The position numbers were made by a program, and so were the translations under genes. This document shows, piece after piece, positions 54,686 through 63,595 of a stretch of 64,000 nucleotides of DNA. The stretch spans positions 186,001 through 250,000 of the forward strand of contig JADJYS010000002.1 of the NCBI GenBank assembly GCA_016719645.1, written 5' to 3'. Origin of the DNA: a bacterium. Its GTDB lineage: Bacteria > Krumholzibacteriota > Krumholzibacteriia > LZORAL124-64-63. Each line of letters opens with the position of its first letter. The stretch's first letter is position 1. A model generated the notes under the pieces. That model made no database searches, was not told the origin of the DNA, and saw only the letters and a program-made list of their open reading frames with translations.

Positions 54686-55407
54686 CGGGCCCCGGCGGAC
54701 GACGCGGCCGGTCATCTTGCCTCGTCTTGTCGGGCCGGGGTGGGGCGTTGGGTCGATGGTACCTCGCCATCAACCACGCCGGGCACCGGAAGCTCTGAAG
54801 ATGAAATGTCCAGAGTCGGTTTGTCTGGTGGGGGCGGGGCGTCTTCGGGGGGCCCGATAAACGGGAACACCCGCCGGGCACCGTGGGCGATCGACAGCAC
54901 ATGTTCACCCACCCCGACCTGCTGGCCGATCGGGAACACCGACGGCGTGACACGGCAACGGCTACGTGACGCACCACGGCGGATTGGCCCCTCGGGGGGG
55001 GGGTCCAGATCCGCCCTGGGCGCGGGCGGCACCGACCAACGCCTCCTCGCCCTACTACTTCGGACCTCAGAGCCGCCAGGCTGGGGCCCCTCGCCCCGCA
55101 GGCCCTGCAGGACGCGATCGAGGCCCATCAGGCCCGTGTCGGGGGGGCGGGTCGCGCGCCCCGCACCCCCGTATCCACGGACCCTGTCGAGCTTCTCCAA
55201 CTACGGCTGCTAGGACACCGCGGCGCGCCACTGTACAGGTGCGCCCGGGCGGCGTGGCGTCGGGCCCGGCGCGGGGGTCGCAGTGGGGGGCTCAGTGGGG
55301 GCGGCGGGTCGGGGGGCGGGGCCCGCGGCCCGCCCTCCTTGCCGGGATAATTTTAACAGCCGCAGCCGCCCCAAGGATCCCGGGGGCCGAAAACCGGACC
55401 AGCGGCC

Positions 55408-55437
55408 TTGACAGGGACCGCCCCCGGAGCTTATTAT
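55408..55437 (+). promoter_or_regulatory. Promoter of rplU-rpmA
   Basis: TTGACA (55408-55413) and TATTAT (55432-55437) are separated by 18 bases, the most consensus-like promoter in the right half. The leader is about 75 bases and may carry the usual L21 leader structure, which I could not confirm by eye. Confidence 0.75.
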
Positions 55438-55520
55438 GCGCAATTCCGGCCGGGATCACCGCGATCCCGCCCGTCCAGATTCCGTCGGAACGTGTCCGCC
55501 CGAATGTGTGGAGAACGAGC

Positions 55521-55832
55521 ATGTACGCCATCGTCAATATCCAAAGCCTGCAGTTCCGGGTCGAGCCCGACCACAAGGTCCGGGTCCCCCTGATCGACGG
55601 CAACGCCGGGGACCAGCTCACCTTCGACGAGGTCCTGCTGCTGAACGACGGCGCGCAGACGACCATCGGCGCGCCCCGGGTGGCCGGCGCCGCGGTGACC
55701 GCCGAGATCGTGGGCCACGGCCTGGCCGACAAGGTCCACGTCTTCAAGAAGAAGAAGCGCCAGAACTACCGCCGCAACCGCGGCCACCGCCAGGCGTTCA
55801 CCGAGATCCGCATCACGGGCATCACCGCCTAG
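55521..55832 (+). CDS. rplU: 50S ribosomal protein L21
   Basis: The 103-residue protein has MYAIVNIQSLQFRVEPDHKVRVPLI, FDEVLLLNDG, and the basic HVFKKKKRQNYRRNRGHRQAFTEIRITGI, all L21 features. YAIVNIQSLQF replaces the more usual YAVIKTGGKQY. GGAGAACGAGC precedes the ATG. It is followed 24 bases later by rpmA, the usual pair. Confidence 0.96.
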   Translation: MYAIVNIQSLQFRVEPDHKVRVPLIDGNAGDQLTFDEVLLLNDGAQTTIGAPRVAGAAVTAEIVGHGLADKVHVFKKKKRQNYRRNRGHRQAFTEIRITGITA

Positions 55833-55856
55833 CGCGGCCAGAGAGAGGAGCGCGTC

Positions 55857-56111
55857 ATGGCGCATAAAAAGGGTGTAGGCAGTTCCCGCAACGGACGCGA
55901 CAGCAACGCGCAGCGCCTCGGCGTGAAGCGCTTCGGCGGCCAGACGGTCACCGCGGGCACGATCCTGGTCCGCCAGCGCGGCACCAAGATCCACCCGGGC
56001 ACGAACGTGGGCATCGGCCGCGACGACACGCTGTTCGCCCTGACCGACGGCGTGGTGGTCTACGGCCGCTACGACAAGACCCGCAAGAAGGTCAGTGTCC
56101 AGCCGGCCTGA
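55857..56111 (+). CDS. rpmA: 50S ribosomal protein L27
   Basis: The 84-residue protein opens directly with MAHKKGVGSSRNGRDSNAQRLGVKRFGGQ, so it needs no N-terminal processing of the Firmicutes type. It continues IRQRGT-like VRQRGTKIHPGTNVGIGRDDTLFAL. L27 contacts the peptidyl-transferase centre. GAGAGGAG precedes the ATG. A strong terminator follows. Confidence 0.97.
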   Translation: MAHKKGVGSSRNGRDSNAQRLGVKRFGGQTVTAGTILVRQRGTKIHPGTNVGIGRDDTLFALTDGVVVYGRYDKTRKKVSVQPA

Positions 56112-56136
56112 TCGCCGGTGCGACGAGGTTCCGGGG

Positions 56137-56170
56137 ACCCACCCCTGACGGGGGGTGGGTTTCCTCTTTT
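56137..56170 (+). terminator. Rho-independent terminator after rpmA
   Basis: A perfect nine-base stem (ACCCACCCC at 56137-56145 with GGGGTGGGT at 56152-56160) is followed by TTCCTCTTTT. Confidence 0.85.
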
Positions 56171-56183
56171 GTGGAGGTCCCGC

Positions 56184-56928
56184 ATGAGCGACGTGCTGGT
56201 GGTGATCCCGGCCCGCTGGGGCTCGAGCCGGTTCCCGGGCAAGGCCCTGGCCGACCTGGCCGGCCGGCCGCTGGTGGTCCGCGTCGCGGACCTGGCCGCG
56301 CGCATGGCGGCCGCGACCCGCGTGATCGTGGCCACCGACGACGCCCGCATCGCCGACGCGGTGCGCGCCGCGGGGCACCTCGCCGAGATGACGGGGGAGC
56401 ACGCCTCCGGTTCGGACCGGGTCGGCGAGGTGGCCGCCCGCCACGGCGCCGAGGTGGTCGTGAACCTGCAGGGCGACGAGCCCCTGCTCGACCCCGCCGC
56501 CCTCGACGCCCTGGTCGCGGCCCTGCGCGCCGACCCCCTGGCGGACCTCGCCACCCTGGCCCACCCGTTCCACGGGCCCGAGGAGTGGCGGGACCCCCAC
56601 GCGGTCAAGGTGCTGACGGCCGCCGACGGCCGGGCGCTCTGGTTCAGCCGCGCCCCGTTGCCGGGCGGGCACCCCGGGCGCCGGCGGCGAGGCGGACTGG
56701 CGGCTGGCGCGCCGCCACGTCGGCGTCTACGCCTACCGCGCCGCCGCCCTGCGGCGCTTCCTGGAACTGCCGCCGACGGACCTCGAACGCGCCGAGGGGC
56801 TGGAACAGCTGCGCGCCCTCGAGCACGGCCTGCGCGTGCTCGTGGTCGGGACCGCGGCGGGGGCCGTCGGGGTCGACACGCCCGCCGATCTCGAACGGGT
56901 GCGCGCCGCGTGGGGGAGCCCGCGTTAA
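56184..56928 (+). CDS. kdsB: 3-deoxy-manno-octulosonate cytidylyltransferase, frameshifted
   Basis: The N-terminal part matches KdsB: VVIPARWGSSRFPGKALADLAGRPLV, VATDDARIADAV, MTGEHASGSDRVGEVAA, VVNLQGDEPLLDP and WFSRAPLPG. After about 56665 the starting frame turns into Arg/Gly nonsense. The next frame reads GAGGEADWRLARRHVGVYAYRAAALRRFLELPPTDLERAEGLEQLR and ends VDTPADLERVRAAW, the normal KdsB C terminus, stopping at 56928. A single-base difference near the GGGCGGGCACCCCGGG stretch explains this. It activates Kdo as CMP-Kdo for lipid A decoration. GGAGG precedes the ATG. Confidence 0.85.
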
Positions 56929-57012
56929 ACCCGCGCTTCCGCGCGCGGGGTCCAGGGTTTAGGATCGGCCGGGCGCGCGGGGCGCCGGGCTCGCCACGGA
57001 AGGACGGCTCGC

Positions 57013-58662
57013 ATGGCGAAGTACGTGTTCGTGACCGGGGGCGTGGTCTCGGCGCTGGGCAAGGGGATCGCCAGCGCCTCGATCGGCCAGCTGCTGAAGG
57101 CGCGCGGCCTGCGGGTCGTGCTGCAGAAGTTCGACCCCTACCTGAACGTCGACCCCGGCACGATGAGCCCCTACCAGCACGGCGAGGTCTTCGTGCTCGA
57201 CGACGGCGCCGAGTGCGACCTGGACCTCGGCCACTACGAGCGCTTCACCGACACGAACCTGTCGCGGATCAACAACCTCACCAGCGGCGTCGTCTACGAG
57301 ACCATCCTGCAGCGCGAGCGCAAGGGCGAGTACCTCGGCCGCACCGTGCAGGTGATCCCGCACGTGACCGACGAGATCAAGCGCCGCCTGCAGCTGCCGG
57401 CGGAGCTGGACCCCGGGATCGACGTCGTGGTGACCGAGATCGGCGGCACCGTCGGCGACATCGAGTCGCTGCCCTTCCTGGAGGCCATCCGGCAGTTCCG
57501 CCTGGAGAGCCCCGTGCAGGACACGCTGTCGGTCCACCTGACGCTGGTGCCGTACATCGCGGCCGCCGGCGAGATCAAGACCAAGCCGACCCAGCACTCG
57601 GTGCGCGAGCTGCGCAGCATCGGCATCCAGCCCGACGTGCTGATCTGCCGGGCCGAGGCGCCCATGCCCGAGGACGCCCGCCGCAAGATCGCCCTGTTCT
57701 GCAACGTGCCCGCCGAGAACGTGATCAACGCCCCCGACGCGCGCTCGATCTACGAGGTGCCGCTGAACTTCCACGCCCAGGGCCTCGACGACCTGATCTG
57801 CAGCCGCCTGCAGCTGGCGGCGCCGCCGGCCGAGCTGGAGGCGTGGCGCCGCATGGTCGCCATCATCCTGAACCCGCCCGACACGGTGCGCATCGCCGTG
57901 GTCGGCAAGTACGTCGGGCTGAAGGACGCCTACAAGAGCATCATCGAGTCCTTCATCCACGCCGGGATCCCCAACCGCGTGCACGTCGAGCTGGAGTGGG
58001 TCGACTCCGAGAGCCTCGAGGACCGCGACGTGGGCGACCAACGCCTCGCGGAGGTCTTCGCCGGCTGCGACGGGCTGCTGGTGCCCGGCGGCTTCGGCGA
58101 CCGCGGCATCGAGGGCAAGATCATCGCCGTGCGCCACGCCCGCGAGCGGGGGCTGCCCTTCCTCGGCATCTGCCTGGGCCTGCAGGTGGCGATGATCGAG
58201 ATCGGGCGCGATCTGGCCGGCCTGCCGCGCGCCAACAGCAGCGAGTTCGACCCCGCCGCCGAGCACCCGGTCATCGACCTCATGCGCGAGCAGCGCGACC
58301 TCAAGCAGATGGGCGCCACGATGCGCCTGGGCGCCTGGCCCTGCGCGCTGAAGCCGGGCACGCTCGCCGCGTCCTGCTACGACGCGCCGGAGATCTCCGA
58401 GCGCCACCGCCACCGCTACGAGGTCAACAACGACTACCGCGCGCGCTTCGAGGCCGCGGGCGTCGTCTTCAGCGGCCTCTCGCCGGACGGCCGCCTGGTG
58501 GAGATGATCGAGCTGCCCGGGCACCCGTTCTTCCTGGCCTGCCAATTCCATCCCGAGCTGAAGTCGCGGCCCAACCGGCCGCACCCGCTGTTCCACCGCT
58601 TCGTCGCGGCCGCCGCCGCGCGCCTGCGCGCGCGCAACGGCAACGCCGCGGCGGCGTCCTAG
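57013..58662 (+). CDS. pyrG: CTP synthase
   Basis: The 549-residue protein has the synthetase domain (KYVFVTGGVVSALGKGI, KFDPYLNVDPGTMSPYQHGEVFVLDDGAE, EIGGTVGDIES) and a class I glutamine amidotransferase domain (GGFGDRGIEGKI, nucleophile in FLGICLGLQ, final His/Glu in CQFHPELKSRP). It makes CTP, which KdsB upstream uses to form CMP-Kdo. Placement between kdsB and kdsA is common in diderms. Confidence 0.97.
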   Translation: MAKYVFVTGGVVSALGKGIASASIGQLLKARGLRVVLQKFDPYLNVDPGTMSPYQHGEVFVLDDGAECDLDLGHYERFTDTNLSRINNLTSGVVYETILQRERKGEYLGRTVQVIPHVTDEIKRRLQLPAELDPGIDVVVTEIGGTVGDIESLPFLEAIRQFRLESPVQDTLSVHLTLVPYIAAAGEIKTKPTQHSVRELRSIGIQPDVLICRAEAPMPEDARRKIALFCNVPAENVINAPDARSIYEVPLNFHAQGLDDLICSRLQLAAPPAELEAWRRMVAIILNPPDTVRIAVVGKYVGLKDAYKSIIESFIHAGIPNRVHVELEWVDSESLEDRDVGDQRLAEVFAGCDGLLVPGGFGDRGIEGKIIAVRHARERGLPFLGICLGLQVAMIEIGRDLAGLPRANSSEFDPAAEHPVIDLMREQRDLKQMGATMRLGAWPCALKPGTLAASCYDAPEISERHRHRYEVNNDYRARFEAAGVVFSGLSPDGRLVEMIELPGHPFFLACQFHPELKSRPNRPHPLFHRFVAAAAARLRARNGNAAAAS

Positions 58663-58671
58663 GAGGTGCGC

Positions 58672-59499
58672 GTGGGCGTCGTGGAGATCGCCGGGCTGCG
58701 CGTCGGACCGGGCGAGCCCCTGCTGGTCATGGCCGGCCCCTGCGTGCTGGAGGCGCCGGACGAGATGCTCCGGCTGGCCGGCGACGTCGCGGCGGTCTGC
58801 CGCCGGCTGGACCTGCCGTACGTCTTCAAGGCCAGCTACACGAAGGACAACCGCACCAGCGGCGACTCCTTCCGCGGGCCCGGCCCGCAGGAGGGGCTGC
58901 GCCTGCTGCAGCGGATCAAGGACGCCCACGGCGTGCCCGTGGTCACCGACGTGCACCACCCCGAGGAGACGGCGGCCGTCGCCGAGGTGGCGGACATCCT
59001 GCAGATCCCGGCCTTCCTCTGCCGCCAGACCTCGCTGCTGGAGGCGGCCGGCCGCACGGGCCGCGCGGTGAACGTGAAGAAGGGGCAGTTCCTGGCCCCG
59101 GCGGACATGGCGCACGCGGCGGCGAAGCTGCGCGCGGCCGGCTGCGACCGCGTGCTGGCGACCGAGCGCGGCTCCTTCTTCGGCTACCGCGACCTGGTCG
59201 TGGATTTCCGCGGCCACGACGCGCTGCACCGCCTCGGCCTGCCGGTGGTCTTCGACGCCACCCACTCGGTGCAGTCCCCGGGCAGCGCCGGCGGCGCCAC
59301 CGGCGGCACGCCCGAGCTGATCCCCCTGCTGATGCGCTGCGGCCTGGCCGCCGGCGCCGACGCCCTGTTCATCGAGACGCACTACGAGCCGGCGCGCGCC
59401 CTGAGCGACGCCGGCTGCCAGCTGCCCTTCGCGCGCTTCGCCGCGCTCATGGCGCAGGCCCGGCGCTACCGCGAGCTGTACCTGGAGGTGACCGCGTGA
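58672..59499 (+). CDS. kdsA: 3-deoxy-8-phosphooctulonate synthase (Kdo-8-phosphate synthase)
   Basis: The 275-residue protein has VMAGPCVLE, FKASYTKDNRTSGDSFRGPG (usually FKASFDKANRSS), VVTDVHHPEE, VNVKKGQFLAP, ATERGSFFGYRDLVVDFR and FDATHSVQ. It condenses PEP with arabinose-5-phosphate. Two in-frame GTGs are possible. The one at 58672 is chosen because the AGGAGG at 58661-58666 lies five bases before it, whereas the one at 58666 overlaps that site. Confidence 0.94.
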   Translation: MGVVEIAGLRVGPGEPLLVMAGPCVLEAPDEMLRLAGDVAAVCRRLDLPYVFKASYTKDNRTSGDSFRGPGPQEGLRLLQRIKDAHGVPVVTDVHHPEETAAVAEVADILQIPAFLCRQTSLLEAAGRTGRAVNVKKGQFLAPADMAHAAAKLRAAGCDRVLATERGSFFGYRDLVVDFRGHDALHRLGLPVVFDATHSVQSPGSAGGATGGTPELIPLLMRCGLAAGADALFIETHYEPARALSDAGCQLPFARFAALMAQARRYRELYLEVTA

Positions 59500-60131
59500 G
59501 CGCCCACCCCTGGCCCCCGCGCACGGACGACGACTACCGCCGCGCCGCCGCGGACGGCCTGGACGCGGCCGCGCGGGCGGCCTTCGCGCGCGTGCGGCTG
59601 CTGGTGCTGGACTGCGACGGCGTCCTGACCGACGGGCGGCTCTACTACGGCGCGCAGGGCGAGGCCTGCAAGTCCTTCGACGCGCGCGACGGGCTGGGCC
59701 TGGTCCTGGCCCGCGCCGGCGGGTTGCTGCTGGCGCTGCTGACCGGGCGCGACAGCCCCGCGGCCGCGCGCCGCGCCGCCGACCTGCGCTTCCACGCCGT
59801 GAAGCTGGGCCGGTTCGACAAGCAGCGGGCGCTGCGGGAGATCCTCGACGAGCTGGGCGTCGACCCCGCCGACACCCTGTACGTGGGCGACGACCTGATC
59901 GACGTGCCGGCGCTGGCCGTCGTCGGGGCGCCGGTCGCGGTGCCCGGCGCGCCGGCGGACGTGCGCGCGCGCTGCCTCTACGTCACGGCCGCCCCCGGCG
60001 GCGCCGGCGCCGTGCGCGAGGTCTGCGAGCGGGTGCTGGGCCTGCAGGGCCGCTTCGGGCCCGCGCTGGCGAAGGTGGCCGACCGCGCCTGGCTCCCGGC
60101 CGGGGAATCCCGCCGCACGGAGGACGCATGA
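59496..60131 (+). CDS. kdsC: Kdo-8-phosphate phosphatase (HAD family)
   Basis: The 211-residue product starts at GTG 59496, overlapping the kdsA stop. The HAD signature LLVLDCDGVLTDGRLYY, KSFDARDGLGLVLARAGG, ALLTGRDSPAAARRA and YVGDDLIDVPALAVVG identify the KdsC type, which lacks a large cap domain. It is about 40 residues longer than the usual 170-180, with short extensions at both ends. It removes phosphate from Kdo-8-P. Confidence 0.92.
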   Translation: MSAHPWPPRTDDDYRRAAADGLDAAARAAFARVRLLVLDCDGVLTDGRLYYGAQGEACKSFDARDGLGLVLARAGGLLLALLTGRDSPAAARRAADLRFHAVKLGRFDKQRALREILDELGVDPADTLYVGDDLIDVPALAVVGAPVAVPGAPADVRARCLYVTAAPGGAGAVREVCERVLGLQGRFGPALAKVADRAWLPAGESRRTEDA

Positions 60132-61129
60132 ACGCCGAGACGACCCGCCCGGATGACGGCGCGATCCTGGACCTGGGCCGTGCGACCTTCGCGCAGGAGG
60201 CCGCGGCCCTCGCGCGCGTGGGAGAGGGCCTGGACGCCCCCTTCGCGGCGGCCGTGCGCGCGCTGCTGGCCTGCCGCGGGCGCGTCATCGTCACCGGCCT
60301 GGGCAAGTCGGGCTTCGTGGCCCGCAAGCTGGCCGCCACGCTGACCGCCACCGGCACCCCGAGCCTGTTCCTGCACCCGGTCGAGGCCACGCACGGGGAC
60401 CTGGGCATCGCCGGCTCCGGCGACGTGCTGCTGGCCATCTCGCGCAGCGGCGAGAACCCCGAGGTCACGCAGCTCGCCGGGCTCGCCCGCCACTTCGGCA
60501 TGACGATGATCGCGATCACCGGGCGCGCCGACAGCCTGCTGGCCGGCCTGAGCGACCTCGTGCTGCACTGCGAGGTGGAGCGCGAGGCCTGCCCGCTCAA
60601 CCTGACCCCGACGACCAGCGCCACCGCGGCGGCGGTCATGGGCGACGCCCTGGCGGTCGCCCTGCTGACCCTGCGCGGCTTCACGCGCGACGACTTCGCC
60701 GCCTTCCACCCCAGCGGCGTGCTGGGCCGCTCGCTGCTGATGCGCGTGGAGCAGCTCATGCACGCGGGCGACGAGCTGCCGCTGGTGGGCCGCGACGTGC
60801 CGCTGCGCGCCTGCCTGCCGGTGATCGTCGAGAAGCGGCTGGGCTGCGCCTGCGTCGTGGACGACGACGGCCGCCTCGCCGGGATCTGCGTCGACGGCGA
60901 CGTGAAGCGCTTCCTGATGGCCCACGACGAGCCGCTGGACCTCCCGATCCACGCGCTGATGAACACCGCGCCGGAGACCGTGCGGCCCGACGAGCTGGTC
61001 CTGGGCGCCCTGCGGCGCATGGAGCAGCGGCCGGGCGGGCCGATCACCGTGCTGATCGTGGTCGACGGCGAGCGGCGGCCGGTGGGCGTCCTGCACGTCC
61101 ACGACATCCTGCGCGCCGGCATCGTCTGA
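60128..61129 (+). CDS. kdsD: Arabinose-5-phosphate isomerase KdsD/KpsF
   Basis: The 333-residue protein has a SIS domain (GRVIVTGLGKSGFVARKLAATLTATGTPSLFLHPVEATHGDLG, AISRSGENPEV, LTPTTSATAAAVMGDALAVALL) and a C-terminal CBS pair (VIVEKRLGCACVVDDDGRLAGICVDGDVKRFL ...). It makes arabinose-5-phosphate for KdsA. It completes an uninterrupted kdsB-A-C-D set. Confidence 0.95.
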   Translation: MNAETTRPDDGAILDLGRATFAQEAAALARVGEGLDAPFAAAVRALLACRGRVIVTGLGKSGFVARKLAATLTATGTPSLFLHPVEATHGDLGIAGSGDVLLAISRSGENPEVTQLAGLARHFGMTMIAITGRADSLLAGLSDLVLHCEVEREACPLNLTPTTSATAAAVMGDALAVALLTLRGFTRDDFAAFHPSGVLGRSLLMRVEQLMHAGDELPLVGRDVPLRACLPVIVEKRLGCACVVDDDGRLAGICVDGDVKRFLMAHDEPLDLPIHALMNTAPETVRPDELVLGALRRMEQRPGGPITVLIVVDGERRPVGVLHVHDILRAGIV

Positions 61130-61199
61130 GCCGGGCGCCGCCCGTCCCCGGAATTGCCCATCCCATTCCCGGATATGGATTTATGCTCTGGCATACCTT

Positions 61200-62174
61200 A
61201 TGCTTGACGCGTGCCGCAGGCGGGTGTTGACTGTGGGTGTGACCCGAGACGCAGCCCTGGAGCGACCGCCGCTGCCGTACCGCCGCCGCTTGCGCCGCGC
61301 AGCCTACCACGGGCTGGCCCGTGCCGTGCTGGCGGCCGTCCGTCTGCTGCCGGCGCCCGCCGGGCGGCGCCTGTGCCGCGGGCTCGCCCGCGCGGCGCTG
61401 TCCTGGCGGTCCCGCGAGCGGGACGTGGCCCGGGCCAACCTGCGGCTGGTCTTTCCCGGCCTGGCGCCGCCGGCACGGGAGGCGCTGCTGAGCCGCGCGG
61501 CGGGCGCCCTGGGCGAGAACGCCTACGATGCGCTGACCCTGGACCGCTGGCGCCGGGACGGGTACCGGGACGTCGCGGACGACGGCGCGGTGGCGGCGCT
61601 GCGCGGCCTGCTGGCCGAGGGCCGCGGCGCGCTGATCCTGACCGGGCACTTCGGCTGCTGGGAGCTGCTCGGCGGTTACCTGGCCGACCGCCTGGGCGGG
61701 CTGACCGTGGTCACCGGCACGATCCGCAACCCGCCGGTCGACCGGCTGGTCAACGGCTGGCGGCGGCGGGCCGGGATGACGCCCGTGCCCCGCGACGGCG
61801 ACCAGCGGCCCCTGCTGCGGGCGCTGCGCGCCGGCGGGGCCGTGGCCGTGCTGCTGGACCAGAACACGCGGGTGGGCAGTCGCGACGTGCCGTTCTGCGG
61901 GGTGGACGCGCCGACCCCGGCCGGCTTCGCCAGGCTGGCGCTGCGCACCGGGACGCCGATCCTCCCGGTGGCCATCGGACGCCGCGGCCGCGGCCACGCG
62001 TTGACGCACCTGCCGCCGCTGCGGCCGGGGGCCGCCGCCGGCGAGGACGCGGTGGACGGCCTGCTGCGCGAGGCGAACGCGGCCCTCGAGACGTTGCTGC
62101 GCCGGAACCCGCCCGAGTGGGTCTGGTTCCACCGGCGCTGGCCCGGCGTCGCGGCGGCGCAGGACTTGGACTGA
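61200..62174 (+). CDS. Lysophospholipid/lipid A acyltransferase (LpxL/HtrB family)
   Basis: The 324-residue protein has the HX4E catalytic motif in LTGHFGCWELLGGYLA, VVTGTIRNPPVDRLV, AVLLDQNTRVGSRDVPFCGVDAPTPAGFARLALRTGTPILPVA and WVWFHRRWP, the LpxL/HtrB family signature. It adds a secondary acyl chain to Kdo-lipid A or a related lipid. ATG 61200 is used but lacks a ribosome binding site; GTG 61236 is an alternative. It lies between kdsD and lptC, in keeping with lipid A assembly. Confidence 0.87.
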   Translation: MLDACRRRVLTVGVTRDAALERPPLPYRRRLRRAAYHGLARAVLAAVRLLPAPAGRRLCRGLARAALSWRSRERDVARANLRLVFPGLAPPAREALLSRAAGALGENAYDALTLDRWRRDGYRDVADDGAVAALRGLLAEGRGALILTGHFGCWELLGGYLADRLGGLTVVTGTIRNPPVDRLVNGWRRRAGMTPVPRDGDQRPLLRALRAGGAVAVLLDQNTRVGSRDVPFCGVDAPTPAGFARLALRTGTPILPVAIGRRGRGHALTHLPPLRPGAAAGEDAVDGLLREANAALETLLRRNPPEWVWFHRRWPGVAAAQDLD

Positions 62175-62212
62175 GCGAGGCGGTCCCGCCGCACGGGCGG
62201 GGGAAGGCGAAC

Positions 62213-62818
62213 ATGGAGACCCGACGGACGGAACACGGGAATCCCGGCGCGCTGCTGCTGGCCGCCGTCTTGCTGCTGGCCGCCGGCTGCGGCGGCGAAC
62301 GCGGCGGCGTCCCGCCCGCGCCGGCCGAGGCGGAGGCCGCGCCGGCTCCCGCCGAGCGCTCCCCGGACCAGATCCTGTTCGAGACCACGATCACCGATTC
62401 GCGCGAAGGCGTCCGGCGCTGGGTCCTGGCCAGCGACCGCCTCGAGAAGTACCTGGACCAGGACGAGGCCCAGCTCCACGGGGTGCACATGGAGTTCTTC
62501 CAGGCCGACACGCTGTTCTCGGTGCTGACCGCCGCGCGCGGGCGCGCGAGCCAGCGCAGCGGGAACCTCTTCGTCTGGGACGACGTCGTGGTCCAGGCCC
62601 GGGACGGGCGCCGCCTCGAGACCCAGGAACTGAGCTACGACGACCGCAGCGGCCGCATCAGCAACGAGGTCTTCAACCGGTTCACCCGGGGCGGCGACGT
62701 GATGACGGGCGTGGGCATGCTGGCGACGCCCGGCCTGGACTACTTCGAGCTGAAGCGCGAGGTCGACGCCACGGTGCGCGGCGGGACGGGTGCGGCCGGC
62801 GGCGGGGAGGGCCCGTGA
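62213..62818 (+). CDS. lptC: LPS export protein LptC (lipoprotein form)
   Basis: The 201-residue product has a lipoprotein signal (ALLLAAVLLLAAGC) followed by a linker rich in Ala, Pro and Glu. The LptC/OstA-like fold spans about residues 55-185 (RRWVLASDRLEKYLDQDEAQLHGVHMEFFQAD ... SNLFVW-like GNLFVWDDVVVQARDGRRLETQELSYD ... FTRGGDVMTGVGMLATPGLDYFEL). LptC carries LPS across the periplasm. Classical LptC uses a membrane helix; here lipidation would anchor it. The stop overlaps lptB directly, and no lptA intervenes. Confidence 0.85.
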   Translation: METRRTEHGNPGALLLAAVLLLAAGCGGERGGVPPAPAEAEAAPAPAERSPDQILFETTITDSREGVRRWVLASDRLEKYLDQDEAQLHGVHMEFFQADTLFSVLTAARGRASQRSGNLFVWDDVVVQARDGRRLETQELSYDDRSGRISNEVFNRFTRGGDVMTGVGMLATPGLDYFELKREVDATVRGGTGAAGGGEGP

Positions 62819-63558
62819 GCGACGGCGCCGCCACGACCGGCATCCTCGCGGCCCGCGGGCTGCGCAAGGTCTACCGCGGCCGGGCCGTGGTCGACGACGT
62901 GGACTTCGAGGTCCGCCCCGGCGAGGTGACGGGCCTGCTCGGGCCCAACGGCGCCGGCAAGACCACGACCTTCTACATCGTGGTCGGGTTCATCCGGCCC
63001 GACGGCGGGACCGTGACCCTGGACGGCGCGGACCTCGCCCGGCTGCCGATGTACAAGCGCGCCCGCCTGGGCATCGGCTACCTGCCGCAGGAGTCCTCGA
63101 TCTTCCGGCGGCTGACGGTGGAGCAGAACCTGATGGCCATCCTCGAGACCCTGCCCCTGGGCCGCGCCGCGCGGCGGGAGCGGGTCGACGAGCTGCTCGA
63201 GGAGATGCGCATCACGCACATCCGCAAGAGCAGCGGCTACCAGCTCTCCGGCGGCGAGCGCCGCCGGGTCGAGATCGCGCGGGCGCTGACGACGCGGCCC
63301 CGCTTCATGCTGCTGGACGAGCCCTTCGCGGGGATCGATCCCATCGCCGTGGCCGACCTGCAGCGCAGCGTGGCGCGCCTGCGCGAGCAGGGGCTGGGCA
63401 TCCTGATCACCGACCACAACGTGCGCGAGACGCTGAGCATCACCGACCGCGCCTACATCATGTTCGAGGGCCGCATCGCGCTGGCCGGCACGTCCGGCGA
63501 GATCGTGGCCGACAGCAGGGCCCGGGAGATCTACCTGGGCGAGGGGTTCCGGCTGTGA
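62815..63558 (+). CDS. lptB: LPS export ABC transporter ATP-binding protein LptB
   Basis: The 247-residue ATPase has Walker A GLLGPNGAGKTTTFY, the LptB-type segment GIGYLPQESSIFRRLTVEQNLMAILE, signature YQLSGGERRRVEIARAL, Walker B FMLLDEPFAGIDPIAV and HNVRETLSITDRAYI. It powers LPS extraction with LptFG. The start is GTG 62815, overlapping the lptC stop. It is followed 37 bases later by rpoN, the standard order. Confidence 0.95.
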   Translation: MSDGAATTGILAARGLRKVYRGRAVVDDVDFEVRPGEVTGLLGPNGAGKTTTFYIVVGFIRPDGGTVTLDGADLARLPMYKRARLGIGYLPQESSIFRRLTVEQNLMAILETLPLGRAARRERVDELLEEMRITHIRKSSGYQLSGGERRRVEIARALTTRPRFMLLDEPFAGIDPIAVADLQRSVARLREQGLGILITDHNVRETLSITDRAYIMFEGRIALAGTSGEIVADSRAREIYLGEGFRL

Positions 63559-63595
63559 GGCCGGCGTTGCGCACGACAGGCGAGGGGCCGCGGCG

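Larger units (their letters stand above)
54602..55520. other. 919-base divergent intergenic region between trxB and rplU
   Basis: The ends carry the trxB promoter (- strand) and the rplU promoter (+ strand). The 720 bases between them have no frame with a ribosome binding site and coding-like codon use. The longest (54712-55200, - strand, 162 codons) is Arg/Pro/Gly-rich and resembles no family I know. The region contains a G10 run (54994-55003), a G7 run near 55140 and weakly repetitive GC-rich sequence. It may be a decayed gene or regulatory spacer. Confidence 0.5.

Noticed and set aside
54602..54715. N-terminal extension of TrxB to 54715
   Set aside because: It crosses the predicted promoter, while the start at 54601 has GGAGG at the right distance and matches the family N terminus.
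54712..55200. 162-codon frame on the - strand between trxB and rplU
   Set aside because: Arg/Pro/Gly-rich composition, no ribosome binding site and no recognisable family; treated as non-coding.
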